Shown: one piece after another, positions 11,872 to 21,512 of the stretch
Layout of the letters: every line of letters begins with the position of its first letter
How positions within the stretch are numbered: the first letter of the stretch is position 1
Assembly: GCA_001600095.1 (NCBI GenBank)
Contig: BCIX01000006.1
Location: 1 to 64,000, forward strand
Source: Bullera alba
Lineage: Eukaryota > Basidiomycota > Tremellomycetes > Tremellales > Bulleraceae
Length of the DNA: 64,000 nt
Reading direction: 5' to 3'
Made by a program: the position numbers and the translations under genes
The notes under the pieces: generated by a model
The model's database searches: none
The model's input: only the letters and a program-made list of their open reading frames with translations
What the model was told of the DNA's origin: nothing

Positions 11872-12050
11872 TGTTGATAGATGCTGATGATGATGCCAGG
11901 GGGGTTGGAGATGGCGAAGAAGGAAGGAAGGTGGGTGGGTGATGGGTTGAAATTAAATTCATGCTTGAGTATTTAATTTGCATTTATCCGAACAACCCTG
12001 CCCACCGTAGAGAGGACGAGGCTCGACAGCGCGCAACGGGTCTGTGAATA

Positions 12051-12270
12051 TAAGCGAACCGAGGCGCCCCGCGCCGAGGCTACTTTGTGGCGAGCGTGGA
12101 CTTCACTTTTTGATTCCGCGCCGGAAATTAGGAATTTTTGTAGTTCTTTCAAACATTTTTTGTAATGATCCTAACAAACGTGTAGACGCTGGCTGAAGCA
12201 GACTGATGAAGCTGACTTGAGAAGAGCCTGGATCGCCTGTTATCAATTCTTTCATACGAGTTGATCACGT
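12051..12270. repeat. Copy A of a dispersed hairpin-bearing element upstream of SF3B6
   Basis: It shares an ordered set of blocks with 16233-16450: a GC-rich inverted repeat (GGCGC at 12063-12067 with GCGCC at 12071-12075), an identical 16-mer cactttttgattccgc (12104-12119), an A/T-rich block, and later a shared tacgagttgat. It lies in the 5' region between ZUO1 and SF3B6. Confidence 0.6.
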
Positions 12271-12387
12271 CAAGCAGCCTCATAAACAATCTCACTCCGT
12301 ACCAAGTACCGTCAGGATACAGGGGCTCAAGACAGCTGGAAACAACATCGCCAAGTTCAACACCCTCAAAATCCCCCTCAAGCCAAG

Positions 12388-13564
12388 ATGCAGCGGCCAA
12401 ACGACCCGCTATCGTCGAGAGCGTTGTTGTGAGTGAGAATCAACCTAGAGTAGGACGTAGCTAACCTGGTATGTAGCGTCAAGAACCTGTAAGTGGATCA
12501 TAACACCTCATTGACGTTGCGAGAGCGATCGGAAGAAGACCGTGAATGAGGAGGAGACTGCCAAGATATGGAGCAGGAGTCGAGGTTGGCTGCCATCGCG
12601 AATCATTAACGAGGGAGAACTCGTCTCTCTTCCCACTCGAATCATCCAATCCTCATTCCTGGGGAACATCTCCGAGCTTGCCACACACCTACGACCCCAA
12701 CACTGGTGAATCTCGCTGATTGACATTGTAGCAATTTCAACATCACCGGATCCGACCTGTACGACCTATTCGGTAAATACGGCGCCATCAGACAGATCCG
12801 ACTTGGGACCGACGCCAGTAATTTGAAGACCAAGGGTACCGCCTATGTCGTGTACGAAAGCCCAGACGACGCAAAGGACGCAATTACGCATTTGAATGGT
12901 TTCCATTTAATGGAGAGGTATATCGTCGGTGAGTGACTGCTACGATCGTGTTGTCGGCGGAGATCTGGATTCTGGCTTGGTTTTGCTCAGAATGGCGGGG
13001 AATGATGCCATATGGACACTAGTTGGAGTTGTGACGGAGCGGAAGATGCGAGTGATGTGTGAGAAGGAGCTCGGAGGGTGCCTCATGGCGAGGGATGGTG
13101 ATGATCGGGCGAGGGAGTTATAGGCAGGGACTGGATAGTCAAGGACAGAAGGACCAGCTCGAGGATGTGGCTTGTGGTAGCAGGTGCTACGGGGGTCTGA
13201 ATGCCGATTAGCTCTTCGCGAAGAGGTGGATTTGAGCTCCGAGGGCAGAAACGCCTAGGCAACAATACCGCGACGACGTTCAATCATCTCTATTACTCCA
13301 CCTCTTCAACATCCCCCATCACCGTTTCCATACCTATCCTCTCGTCGAGTTCGATTGTTTCGACCGATTCTCCCTCTTATCGCACCATCCTCCTACCATC
13401 CGTGCTCATTGACTTTGGCCAGACTGCAGCGCTGACTTTGATCTCACGTAGTCCTCTACCACCAGCCGTCGAAACAGCAAGCGTCGGCATTGGCCAAAGC
13501 GGAACTCAGGGCTCGGGAGCAAGCCCTCGCCGACGAGAAGAGGCGGTTGGGCATGGAGGGATAG
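12388..13564 (+). CDS. SF3B6: Splicing factor 3B subunit 6 (SF3b14/p14)
   Basis: SF3b14 is the small RRM protein of the U2 snRNP SF3b complex that contacts the branch-point adenosine and SF3B1. The coding parts are short: MQRPNDPLSSRAL then FVKNL (12-nt exon) then NFNITGSDLYDLFGKYG, QIRLGTDAS, RGTAYVVYES-like KGTAYVVYES, HLNGFHLMERYIV and VLYHQPSKQQ. RNP2 is LFVKNL and RNP1 is KGTAYVVYE. The C-terminal tail is a charged helix ending EKRRLGMEG. All junction phases agree. The third intron (about 12929-13449) is over 500 nt, roughly ten times the local norm. Length (about 120 aa) fits the family. Confidence 0.94.
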
Positions 13565-13980
13565 GTCGACATGGACGTTGGTCGATTTCAGAGGCTGTGG
13601 AGCTTGATGAAGCGAAGCAATAGTGGAGATGACTGGGGATGGGCGGAGCAGGGGAGATGGCTGGAGACGGAGTCGATCGAGGATGGTGATATTTCTGCTA
13701 GAGGCGGATTTCATCAAGTGGTCATCACCGAGTCAGGCTGTTCCTCCACTTGACACTAGAAGTGCAGTGAAGCGGGCCTCGATTCGGGAGGAATGGAATC
13801 AGCACACCGGGAGCAGCTAAGACGACAAGTCTTCAGCTCGGACTCTGATCCAATTTCATCAAGGTCGGGTGACAAGCGATTCAAAAGGGGCAATCGATCT
13901 CCTAAGTCGGATCCCATACCTCGTACCTCATAGGAGTAGCATGTTGTATAATATCATGAAAGCATAGCATCCAACCTCGT

Positions 13981-14118
13981 GATTGAAGCAAGTCGAACTG
14001 CCGACTCGAACCCAAGCCTGAGATGCAGGTGACTGGCGTAGACAATTCTGCCTTGGGTTATACTCGCAATTGAGGCAAGTCGCCTCGAGGCCGAAGATGA
14101 CTGGCGTAGACAATTCTG
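13981..14118. repeat. Diverged tandem duplication, about 70-bp unit
   Basis: gactggcgtagacaattctg occurs exactly at 14031-14050 and again at 14099-14118. Each is preceded by a related attga(a/g)gcaagtcg block and followed by a similar ggttatact or ggattatact tail. Confidence 0.75.
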
Positions 14119-14260
14119 TCGGATTATACTTATACATTTGCACATGTATGGATACAGTATGACCATCAATATACAGAATCTACCGTCATCGGCTGGAACG
14201 CTATGAGACTGAGTTTCACACAGCCCGGAAAGTGGAAGGCTATAGACGTGATGCTATGGC

Positions 14261-14310
14261 GATGTGATGCTGGTAGTGATGTGATGCTGGTAGTGATGTG
14301 ATGTGGTGAT
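14261..14310. repeat. 17-bp tandem repeat
   Basis: Two full copies of gatgtgatgctggtagt followed by a third partial copy ending gatgtggtgat. Confidence 0.85.
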
Positions 14311-14625
14311 CTAGTCATGGAGTAGGGAGGTCGCTGATATCCTGAGGAAGGTGCGCCATGGTCGCCATCACCAATCTGGAGTCGGCGAGACTGAAAGCCT
14401 GAAGCTTGAGCGTCGATAGCGGTGTATTATGATGATAGTGACGGAGTAGGCTGGGGATAAAATCACTGCTATGTCGCTCCCAAGGTGATTGTGATCTGTC
14501 GAGCAAAGCCCCACCATCCCATCGGGCGTCTCCCACATCCTGACGTCGTCTCGTTCTTTCCTTGTTCGCCTTATTGCCGTACGATATCTTCTTTCTTCCT
14601 CATTAGCAAGCGGAGATGACATAGC

Positions 14626-15368
14626 TCAGTGCGAAGCGACCACAGTGACCTTTCCACCCCAACCTTCTCCAACGTCTTGGTCTTCGGAGACGCATAGAGC
14701 GCAGTGGGAGTACGAGCCGCCGAGGTTGGTCATCCCGTAATTGGCGCGGTTCTACAGCTTGTCAGTTCATGTCTGTATATGAAGTTGGAAGCGACAGGAA
14801 AAGAACGTCGAGAGGGGGTATGGCATGAGCAGAGATAGGGGTTGATGGGAAGTGAGGCCCGATCGGAGAGAGTTAGGATGATCGATGTCTGCTCATTGAC
14901 CAGAGACCAATCTCGAGGGAGGGAGGGAGGAGGTGGGTAAAGACAACATGAGATGGGAGTCGCGCAGAGGGTGAGGAAGAAGTTGAGCTGGATGATGGAG
15001 ATGACGGGGTAGCGACGTCTCTTCCTTCTTAATCGTCCACCGCTACACGCCGGCTAGCTGATGATCCCGATCGGCACTCACCTTGTTGACACAGCCGGGA
15101 CAGGCGAAGGGGAGACAAGAAGGGTGGCAGTCGACTTCGCCTTGGGGTCCAGAAGCTCGGATGGGCGGAGAAGTTGGGTTCGACGTGGTAAGTGGGCCGT
15201 GGCAGAGCTAAACAAGGGAGAGCTTCAGTATGTGCTCTTATCTCCCGCGAGGTCCATAGCCTCGATTCGATGTCGCTGAAGATAGGTACTCACTTTGCAC
15301 GACTTTGGGGATGTGCACTTGGCCGATAGTTTCTGGACCATGATCCTCTTCTCGAGTGTGGAGACCAT
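14626..15368 (-). CDS. Small Cys-rich protein of unknown function (three phase-0 exons)
   Basis: A reconstructed 108-residue protein. Exon 1 (15294-15368) encodes MVSTLEKRIMVQKLSAKC and ends SCK. Exon 2 (15082-15207) begins LCHGPL and ends FACPGCVNK. Exon 3 (14626-14751) begins NRANYGMTNLGGSY, contains HCALC and ends VTVVASH. Every boundary has GTGAGT and AG, and all introns are phase 0. Nine cysteines occur in C-x2-C, C-x3-C, C-x4-C-x2-C and C-x2-C groupings, suggesting metal binding. I do not recognise the family. The second intron is about 330 nt. An upstream in-frame extension lacks support, so I chose the ATG at 15368. No signal peptide or membrane segment. Confidence 0.65.
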
Positions 15369-15500
15369 GATGAGCGGGTGGATGTGGGTGTTGGTAAAGT
15401 ACTGTGTTGCTGGTTGGAGGGTCCGAGTTGGGTGTATTGGCAGTATTGGATACTTGTAGCGATGTGATGGGAGGCGGGGAATCACTCGAGCAGTGCTGAT

Positions 15501-15510
15501 CTTTATACAC
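15501..15510 (-). promoter_or_regulatory. TATA-like box for the Cys-rich gene
   Basis: GTGTATAAAG on the minus strand, about 130 bases before the chosen start codon at 15368. Confidence 0.4.
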
Positions 15511-16232
15511 TGACAGCTCGCCGGGGGACAGCTCGACAGCTCGAATCGTCCAACCTAGTCCGTATCAATGAGACGATCACCCTCGTTCTCTCCGATTTCC
15601 ACAGCTCCGGATGTGCGACCGCGACGGGGCTAAGGATGGGCAAGAGTCGAGGCCCTCGTTGTCCAGGTGATACCAAAGGTGCTCGCGTGATACCGTCCAA
15701 AGGACCCGAGGCCTTCCTCCAAGCTCAGCTACGGCGTAGGGAGGGATGGATACCGCTGATCAGTTGGTCGTGGAGCTGATGCTTCTGATGGGCGATCCGT
15801 CCAGATCGGAGGATTCTACTCGAGGATTGATTTGCGTGGGGATGAGGATCCTTGTTCGCTGTAGTAATCTATCAGATGGTCAGGTGGGGTATACGACTCT
15901 GGGCTGGTACTCACCTCGGGATGGTCAACACCCCTTTTTTCTAGTCTATCCGATCTCGGTGGAAACTGGGGTGCTGAGTATTGCTGGAGGTGGCTGGGGT
16001 GTTGGAGAGGTATGCAACAACGGGGCAACACACCTCGTCTGCACAGACCCAAGGGCTCCCTTGCCCCTCACTCTGACCGATCCAAGGGGTCTTAAAAGGT
16101 CTTAATGTCGCTGCCTACAGCCTTGGAATCGATCATCGAAGCAGGTTGAGCAATCGACCCGGCTGCCGGCACCATGACGGGGTAAAAGTGGGGCCAGTAG
16201 TGGGCGAGGCAATAAGCTCGGCCCGGATGCAC

Positions 16233-16450
16233 TAGAAGTGAACCGGCGCGCCCCGCGCGCCGGCTTGGGACCCAGCCAAAAACCCGAAGCTTACTTTTAG
16301 AGCAGAGCGTGGGCTCCACTTTTTGATTCCGCACGGACAATTAGAAATATTTCTAATTCTTAAAGGAATGGCGAACCCTGATTACAATAGCCAATAGACC
16401 CTGAGTCGCCTGTCAATGAATTCTGTATATACGAGTTGATACAACTAGCC
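16233..16450. repeat. Copy B of the dispersed hairpin-bearing element
   Basis: It matches 12051-12270 in order: inverted repeat CCGGCGCG (16243-16250) with CGCGCCGG (16256-16263), 16-mer cactttttgattccgc (16317-16332), an aattag..aat block, gtcgcctgt and tacgagttgat. Unlike copy A it is not next to a recognisable start codon. Confidence 0.6.
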
Positions 16451-17436
16451 TACTAGGGACCAGCTAAGCTGAACACCAGACCCCACGGCCCTTCTCGTTA
16501 CAACTAGGGACCAGCGATGAGCAGCATTGATACGAGGTCTGTGATGCATGCAGACGTCGCTCCGAGTGTCACTATGGATGATGGAATGAAGCCCTGCACC
16601 CTCGAACTCTCGCATCTCCGGTCGTCGGGTGGCTGTAGCAACACTCCTTTCGGGCCGTTCGAGCTCGTTCGAGTCACCTGGTCCGGTGGCCTTTGGGACC
16701 TGTGGACCTGATCAAGACATGTTGGTACCTGACGTAGATTGTCCGTCGAGTAGACCACCATCACCTCGGCCACGGACGGACGGGGAGAGGGTATGCGATC
16801 ATGAATAGCCAGCGATGGGAAGGACGACCAAGCCAGTAAGCTGAGCAGGCGAGTGAGCGAAACACGCTCAACACAGCCATCGTCGCCACAACCACTGATG
16901 TCAGGTCCAGGGAAGACCCCAAATTGCATCATGCCCTATCCGTATCGGACTCAAAGCAAACGCCCTGAACACCACGCTATCAATTGCACGACTGACTCAT
17001 CCCCTCGGTCACCACATTGGAGACTCCTGAAGCCAAGGGCGAACCAAACAAAGGGGCACCCGGAGGGAATGTGGGGTGTCGAGCGTTCCTCGCCTTCCCA
17101 AGTCATTCAGGTGGGGGACGTGCAGCTGTGCAGTCGAGTATCAAGGTCACATGCTATGACTCTCACACTGGATGCTGCACCCCAGAAGTTCCGATAGGAG
17201 AAAAGGATTGATTCTCTGATGGAGATTGGCTTTCGGAGAGGACACGCCGATCGTGTTTCGCCCTTTTCTCTCCGACTGACCGGATAAGCAGACTTGACTT
17301 GAAAGGCGAGAGGGAGATGGAGTTGGCTGGCTGAATTACACCGGTCCGCGGGGGGGCCTCAGATGCGAGGGTTCCGGGGGTGGATAAGGGCAGAGAGGGT
17401 GGGTATTGTCATTACGACTGGACTGGTGGGAATTAT

Positions 17437-17444
17437 GATATAAG
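17437..17444 (+). promoter_or_regulatory. TATA box for the Ser-rich gene
   Basis: GATATAAG about 130 bases before the ATG at 17574, in a purine-rich context. Confidence 0.45.
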
Positions 17445-17573
17445 GGAGAGGTGAGATGGGATCAACAGCTCCATCTCCCATAACCTCCAGCACCGACAAC
17501 ACCACTTTCACTTCAATTCACACCAATCCTCAACTTCATCCCCAGAACCAATCAAGTAGTGCTCACAACGACA

Positions 17574-18209
17574 ATGTCCATCGCACCGCTCACCCCGCTC
17601 GAAGCCCATATCGCTGGCACCATGCCCAAAGTCTCCAGATCGCTGTCCATGTCGTCGTCGCTGTCCAGCTCGTCGACATCGTCCACGTTCAGCAGATCCG
17701 CAGATGACATGCTAGACAGGCTGGTCAATCAACTGGTGGGTCATCCGCCTGGGTCTCGACCGTCGCCCTGAATCACAATGACTTACCTTTGATATAGTCA
17801 AACTCGACCTTTCACCTCTGGTCCGCGGGCAATGTCCGTCTCAACAATCGAGACTTGACCATCCCGCCTGCCGAGGCCGCAGACCTCATCGAGTCGATCA
17901 AGAGGGATGAGCGAGTGAGTCCAAGATCAGTGTTGAGCTGGGATGATGTCGGTTCAGCAGTTTGCTGATCAGTTCGTCTTAGTTCGAGATCGTCTCGGTG
18001 ACATACCTTGACGTCGAAGGTGGAGAGGACTGGAAGGTGAGTGGGGTCGCTCTTCTACTTCCATCGCTCTACAACCTTCTTCCTCGACCAAATTACTTCG
18101 CTGTGCTCTTATGGCCTGATGTGCTGACACACCTTCGCTTTAGCTCTGCGTGCGCCGCAACCACATCGTCTCGCCGCTCAGCACCCCCTCCCTCTCCGAC
18201 GCGGAGTAG
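17574..18209 (+). CDS. Small Ser-rich protein of unknown function (four exons)
   Basis: A reconstructed 132-residue protein. The exons are 17574-17735 (MSIAPLTPLEAHIAG through a Ser-rich run to LVNQL), 17798-17914 (SNSTFHLWSAGNVRLNN to KRDER), 17983-18036 (FEIVSVTYLDVEGG to DWK) and 18144-18209 (LCVRRNHIVSPL to SDAE, then TAG). All three introns are phase 0 with standard splice sites, which strongly supports a real gene. No known domain recognised. Oddly, the frame after the TAG stays coding-like for 13 more codons (LEWTYERGVISKV) before a TGA. The last exon therefore may once have been longer, or the TAG is a recent mutation or an error. Confidence 0.7.
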
Positions 18210-19041
18210 TTGGAATGGACGTACGAGAGAGGTGTCATCAGCAAGGTCTGATCATTATACCAATTCGGCTCTGTGAGCATGTACATCAGCAGTGGATTAG
18301 TTTGAGAAGAGAGAGCGAGATAGATCAGGACTCGGTTAGGTCACGCATCTTAGCTCGGCTATAAGACACTTTCCGAAGTTTCGGTCGATTCGACGCTTGC
18401 TTGTTATGCTACGCTTATGCATTCATGACTATAGATCCTTGTCAGCTTCGTCTACTGGATCAAGTGTTGGACACTCACCTCTACCCGCTTATCACGATCC
18501 GAGATAAGCTGAAAGACCATGCCTGCTTCCTCCTGTCCCAGAGGCATCCTTCTTCCATCCAGCTTCCATGACACAACTCATGCGAGCAAGACCCAAATCA
18601 TGTTGTTCCCTAGTCCACCCTGTCGATTCTCCTTCAGATGGTGTTGATCAGGTGATATCATCGCTTAACCAAGTGTAGGCGAAGCCTCGACTGCAGCTCG
18701 AACATTCATACCGCCGACAACATCGAGCCATATTGAGACCAGTCTCGATCGCCGATTTGATATGGGATGAAGGTGGAGCAGAACCGGATGGGCTAGCTGG
18801 TCAAAGGTAGTCTTGAATCGCGTTGGCGTTGGCGATGGATGGGAGAGCTTGCTGAAAGCCGTTTGCTGGAAGCACTGAATCAGCTACCGGAAACGGAAAG
18901 GTAAAGGTCTAGCTTACCATTTGTTTCCACCGAACTCAGTGGGAGACGGTCTCAATCGGACTCGGGATAGACCTGAGATTGCAGGATATTCAGCTTGGGT
19001 GAGCTATTCCATCGATCGCTAGCTGAGGACCTACAGCGACT

Positions 19042-19128
19042 CTAGACCAGCACCCTCCTCCGTTGTCCCAGAAGCACTTCCACTCCAGCGACTGGACATC
19101 TCGCCTTCCTCCAGGACACGATGTTCAC
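19042..19128 (-). pseudogene. PEX12 C-terminal remnant 1
   Basis: On the minus strand it reads IVSWRKARCPVAGVEVLLG and closes RRRVLV plus a stop. It is clearly related to the PEX12 terminus (SRRKGRCPITG) but separated from any upstream coding sequence. Confidence 0.8.
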
Positions 19129-19423
19129 TTTGACAGCAACACCACTCTCAGTCTCCGCACGGCTCGAAAATTTGATACCGATGTTACGTTCGTATCATGT
19201 AATTTGCTGAAATTGGTAATGCCAGAAGCTATTGGTCAGCTATCGGGGACCAGTGTCGGTTCGACTAGCTTACCATATCTCGTCCTCCAGGCCGAACATA
19301 GTCAGTGATTCGCGAGCTGGAAATGGGCGAGTTGACAACAACCGGGTTCGAAAATGATCTACTATCGCAGAGTGATCAGCTTGTGCCAGGTTGTGGCTGT
19401 TGTGAGCTGAGCACCTACAGCGA

Positions 19424-19511
19424 CACTAGAGGAGCACCCCCGTGAGCTGCCAGGAAGCTAGTCCAGCCCAGTGATTGGACATCGCCCTTTCCTCCCGGAC
19501 ACCATGTCCAC
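19424..19511 (-). pseudogene. PEX12 C-terminal remnant 2 (stop inside)
   Basis: It reads MVSGRKGRCPITGLD, then an in-frame TAG where the parent has VEV, then LPG and a frame-shifted tail. Confidence 0.75.
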
Positions 19512-19821
19512 CTGGGTATGAGCGTTCTCTCGTGCTCAGCACGGCTTGGAACGATGGGTATCGATGGATATTGATTGGCATCGGATGTGAGAACTCGCGG
19601 AAAGGCGTGGTGGTATCTGTAGCCTCAATCAGCTATTGGAACCGGATGTTCGGAGGCTAGCTTACTATATCCTCTGCGGCACTGATCATCGGCGTTGAAG
19701 GGCTCGGAGTCCTGAGTGATCTGCGACTTGGCGTCACTCGGGCTCGGAGTAGACCTGAGATTGTGAGATCAGCTTACATGCGGGTTACGGGGCGAAATCG
19801 CCAGCTGACCACCTACAGCGA

Positions 19822-19915
19822 CTCTAGACTAGGATTCTCCTCTGCTGTCCAAGAAGCACCACTTCCACCCCAGTGACTGGACATCTGGCCTTCCTCCTGG
19901 CCACCATATACACTT
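19822..19915 (-). pseudogene. PEX12 C-terminal remnant 3
   Basis: It reads MVARRKARCPVTGVEV, then a one-codon insertion, then LLGQQRRILV and a stop. The frame remains open. Confidence 0.8.
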
Positions 19916-20220
19916 TGACAACAACGCCTCCCTCAATCTCAGTACGGCTTGAGATCATATTACCGGTGGACGTCGGCATCGTGGTAGCATCGAAGTCTGC
20001 TTAAAGTGGTATAGCCTGAAGCAATTGAATAGCTATCGGGCACCAAGACTGGTCCAGCTAGTTTACCATATTTACGTCCTCCAGGCCAAACGTAACCAGT
20101 GAATCGTGAGCCGAAAGTGGGCAAGTTGACTTGATCCAGGTTCGCAGATGATCTAGTATCCACGAGTAATCAGCTTGAATGACCGCTGCCAGTTATTGTG
20201 AGCTGACACTTACAGCAACT

Positions 20221-20305
20221 TTAGACCAGAACTCTCCTAAGCTGTCCCGGAAGCACCTCGACTCCAGTGATTGGACGCCTGCTCTTTGTCCGAGAGTGAT
20301 GTCAT
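20221..20305 (-). pseudogene. PEX12 C-terminal remnant 4
   Basis: It reads RTKSRRPITGVEVLPG then QLRRVLV and a stop. The first Cys of the parent motif is replaced by Arg. Homology is interrupted just upstream by the junction with the 0.8-kb higher-order segment. Confidence 0.8.
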
Positions 20306-21100
20306 CAGCAACGTTTGCTCCTGATATTTTTGCGGCTCTGGGAGCATGTACATCAGCAGTGGAGTGGTACGAGGCGTGAGAGAGAGATAGATCAGGATTC
20401 GGATAGGTCAGGCTTCTTATCTCAGCCATAAGACACTTTCGGTCGATTCGACGCTTCCTTGTTATACTAGGCTGATGCATTTATGACTATGAACATTGAT
20501 CAGCTTTGTCTACTAGATCGAGGGTAGAACACTCACCTCTACCCGCTTGCAATGATCCCAGATAAGCAGAAAGATCATGTCTGCTTGGACTGTCTCAAAG
20601 TACCCTTCCTCCGTCCAGCTTCAATAGCACAACTCATGGGACTGTGACCAAAATCAAATCGTTCCCTAGTCCACCCTGGCGGATCCTCCTTCAGATGATG
20701 ATGGATTCAGGTGTGGATCGTCGCTTGACCAAGTTTGCGGCGAGGCTTGAGCTGCAGCTGCAGCTGCAGCTGCAGTGAAAGTACCATCGATGACAGCGAG
20801 TCATATTGATATCCAGTATCGATCACCGATTTGATATGGGATCGAGGTGGATGAGGATTCGGTCGGCTAGCTTCTCTCGGGTAGCCTTGATCGTGTCGCA
20901 TGCGAGGACTGCCGAGTGTCGTTTTCCTGAAGCACTTGATCAGCTATCGGGAACGAAAATATCGGGGCCAGCTTACGATATCTTCCATCCCTATGATGAT
21001 CAAGGTCCTATGAGAATGGGCGTCCATTGCGCTCGAAACAGACCTGAGGTTGCAGAGTAATCAGCTTATGCGGATCGTAGGGCAACCACTAGCTGAGTAC
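20290..21100. repeat. Second copy of the 0.8-kb higher-order segment
   Basis: It aligns in order with 18223-19020. The first copy begins inside the codons that follow the stop of the 17574-18209 gene (cgagagaggtgtcatcagcaa versus cgagagtgatgtcatcagcaa). It includes a short CAGCTG microsatellite at about 20755-20776 that the first copy lacks. Confidence 0.75.
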
Positions 21101-21117
21101 TTACGCGATTTCGACTT

Positions 21118-21203
21118 CTGACCAGCACCCCGGCAAGCCGCCCCGAAGCACCTCCACACCAGTCATAGGGCATCTCGCCTTCCTCCGCGACACCATGTCC
21201 ACT
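21118..21203 (-). pseudogene. PEX12 C-terminal remnant 5 (stop lost)
   Basis: It reads DMVSRRKARCPMTGVEVL, then diverges (RGGLPGCW) and has lost the parental stop position. Confidence 0.75.
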
Positions 21204-21512
21204 TTGACATAATCGTTCTCTCGGTCTCAGCACGGCTGAGAACCATGATATCGGTAGGTATTCAGTGGCGTAGGATGCGAGATCTCGCGGAAAGGCGTGG
21301 TATCTTAAGCACTTATTCAGCTATCGAGATTGAATGTCTTGCCTAGCTTACTGTATTTTCTGTTCCTCGGATGATCGAGGTCAAAGGGCCAAGTCTTGTG
21401 TGATTTGCTAGTTGACGTCAATTGGGCTCGGAATAGACCTGAGATTGTGAGATCAGCATACATGCGGAATCCGAGAGAAACAGAAACAGCGAGCTGAGGA
21501 CATACTGCGACT

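Larger units (their letters stand above)
13565..14625. other. Intergenic between SF3B6 and the Cys-rich gene, with two short repeats
   Basis: Convergent 3' ends. Two repeat tracts are listed separately. No gene recognised. Confidence 0.5.
15369..17573. other. Gene-poor 2.2-kb divergent intergenic region
   Basis: It lies between the leftward Cys-rich gene and the rightward Ser-rich gene. Apart from the dispersed element at 16233-16450 and the two TATA-like boxes, I see nothing recognisable. The open frames at 15746-16105 (+) and 16504-16932 (-) have no familiar motif and low-complexity composition. Confidence 0.45.
18223..21512. repeat. Degenerate tandem array of roughly 400-bp units carrying PEX12 3'-end remnants
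   Basis: About 3.3 kb of diverged direct repeats. A typical unit contains, in plus-strand order, ctacagcgactctagacc, the antisense of the PEX12 tail, a tcagcacggct block, a cagctat block, a tagcttac block, and gacctgagattg-agatcagc. Remnants start near 19042, 19424, 19822, 20221 and 21118, with the living gene at 21513. A higher-order layer also exists: 18223-19020 is similar to 20290-21100, including gagcatgtacatcagcagtgg, ataagacactttc and tcgattcgacgctt. No coding capacity other than the remnants is evident. Confidence 0.85.

Noticed and set aside
13981..14050. A tRNA-like T-arm (GGGTTCGAGTC on the minus strand)
   Set aside because: The flanks do not pair into a T-stem or acceptor, and the segment belongs to a 70-bp tandem duplication.
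16504..16932. 142-residue open frame on the minus strand
   Set aside because: Composition is not protein-like and no family features are visible.
20707..20901. Short Gln/Leu-repeat protein on the minus strand
   Set aside because: Produced by the CAGCTG microsatellite inside the repeat array.
18223..21512. CRISPR-like or transposon array
   Set aside because: Units are about 400 bp and degenerate, with no short identical repeats or spacers, no terminal inverted repeats and no transposase. The PEX12 homology explains the core.
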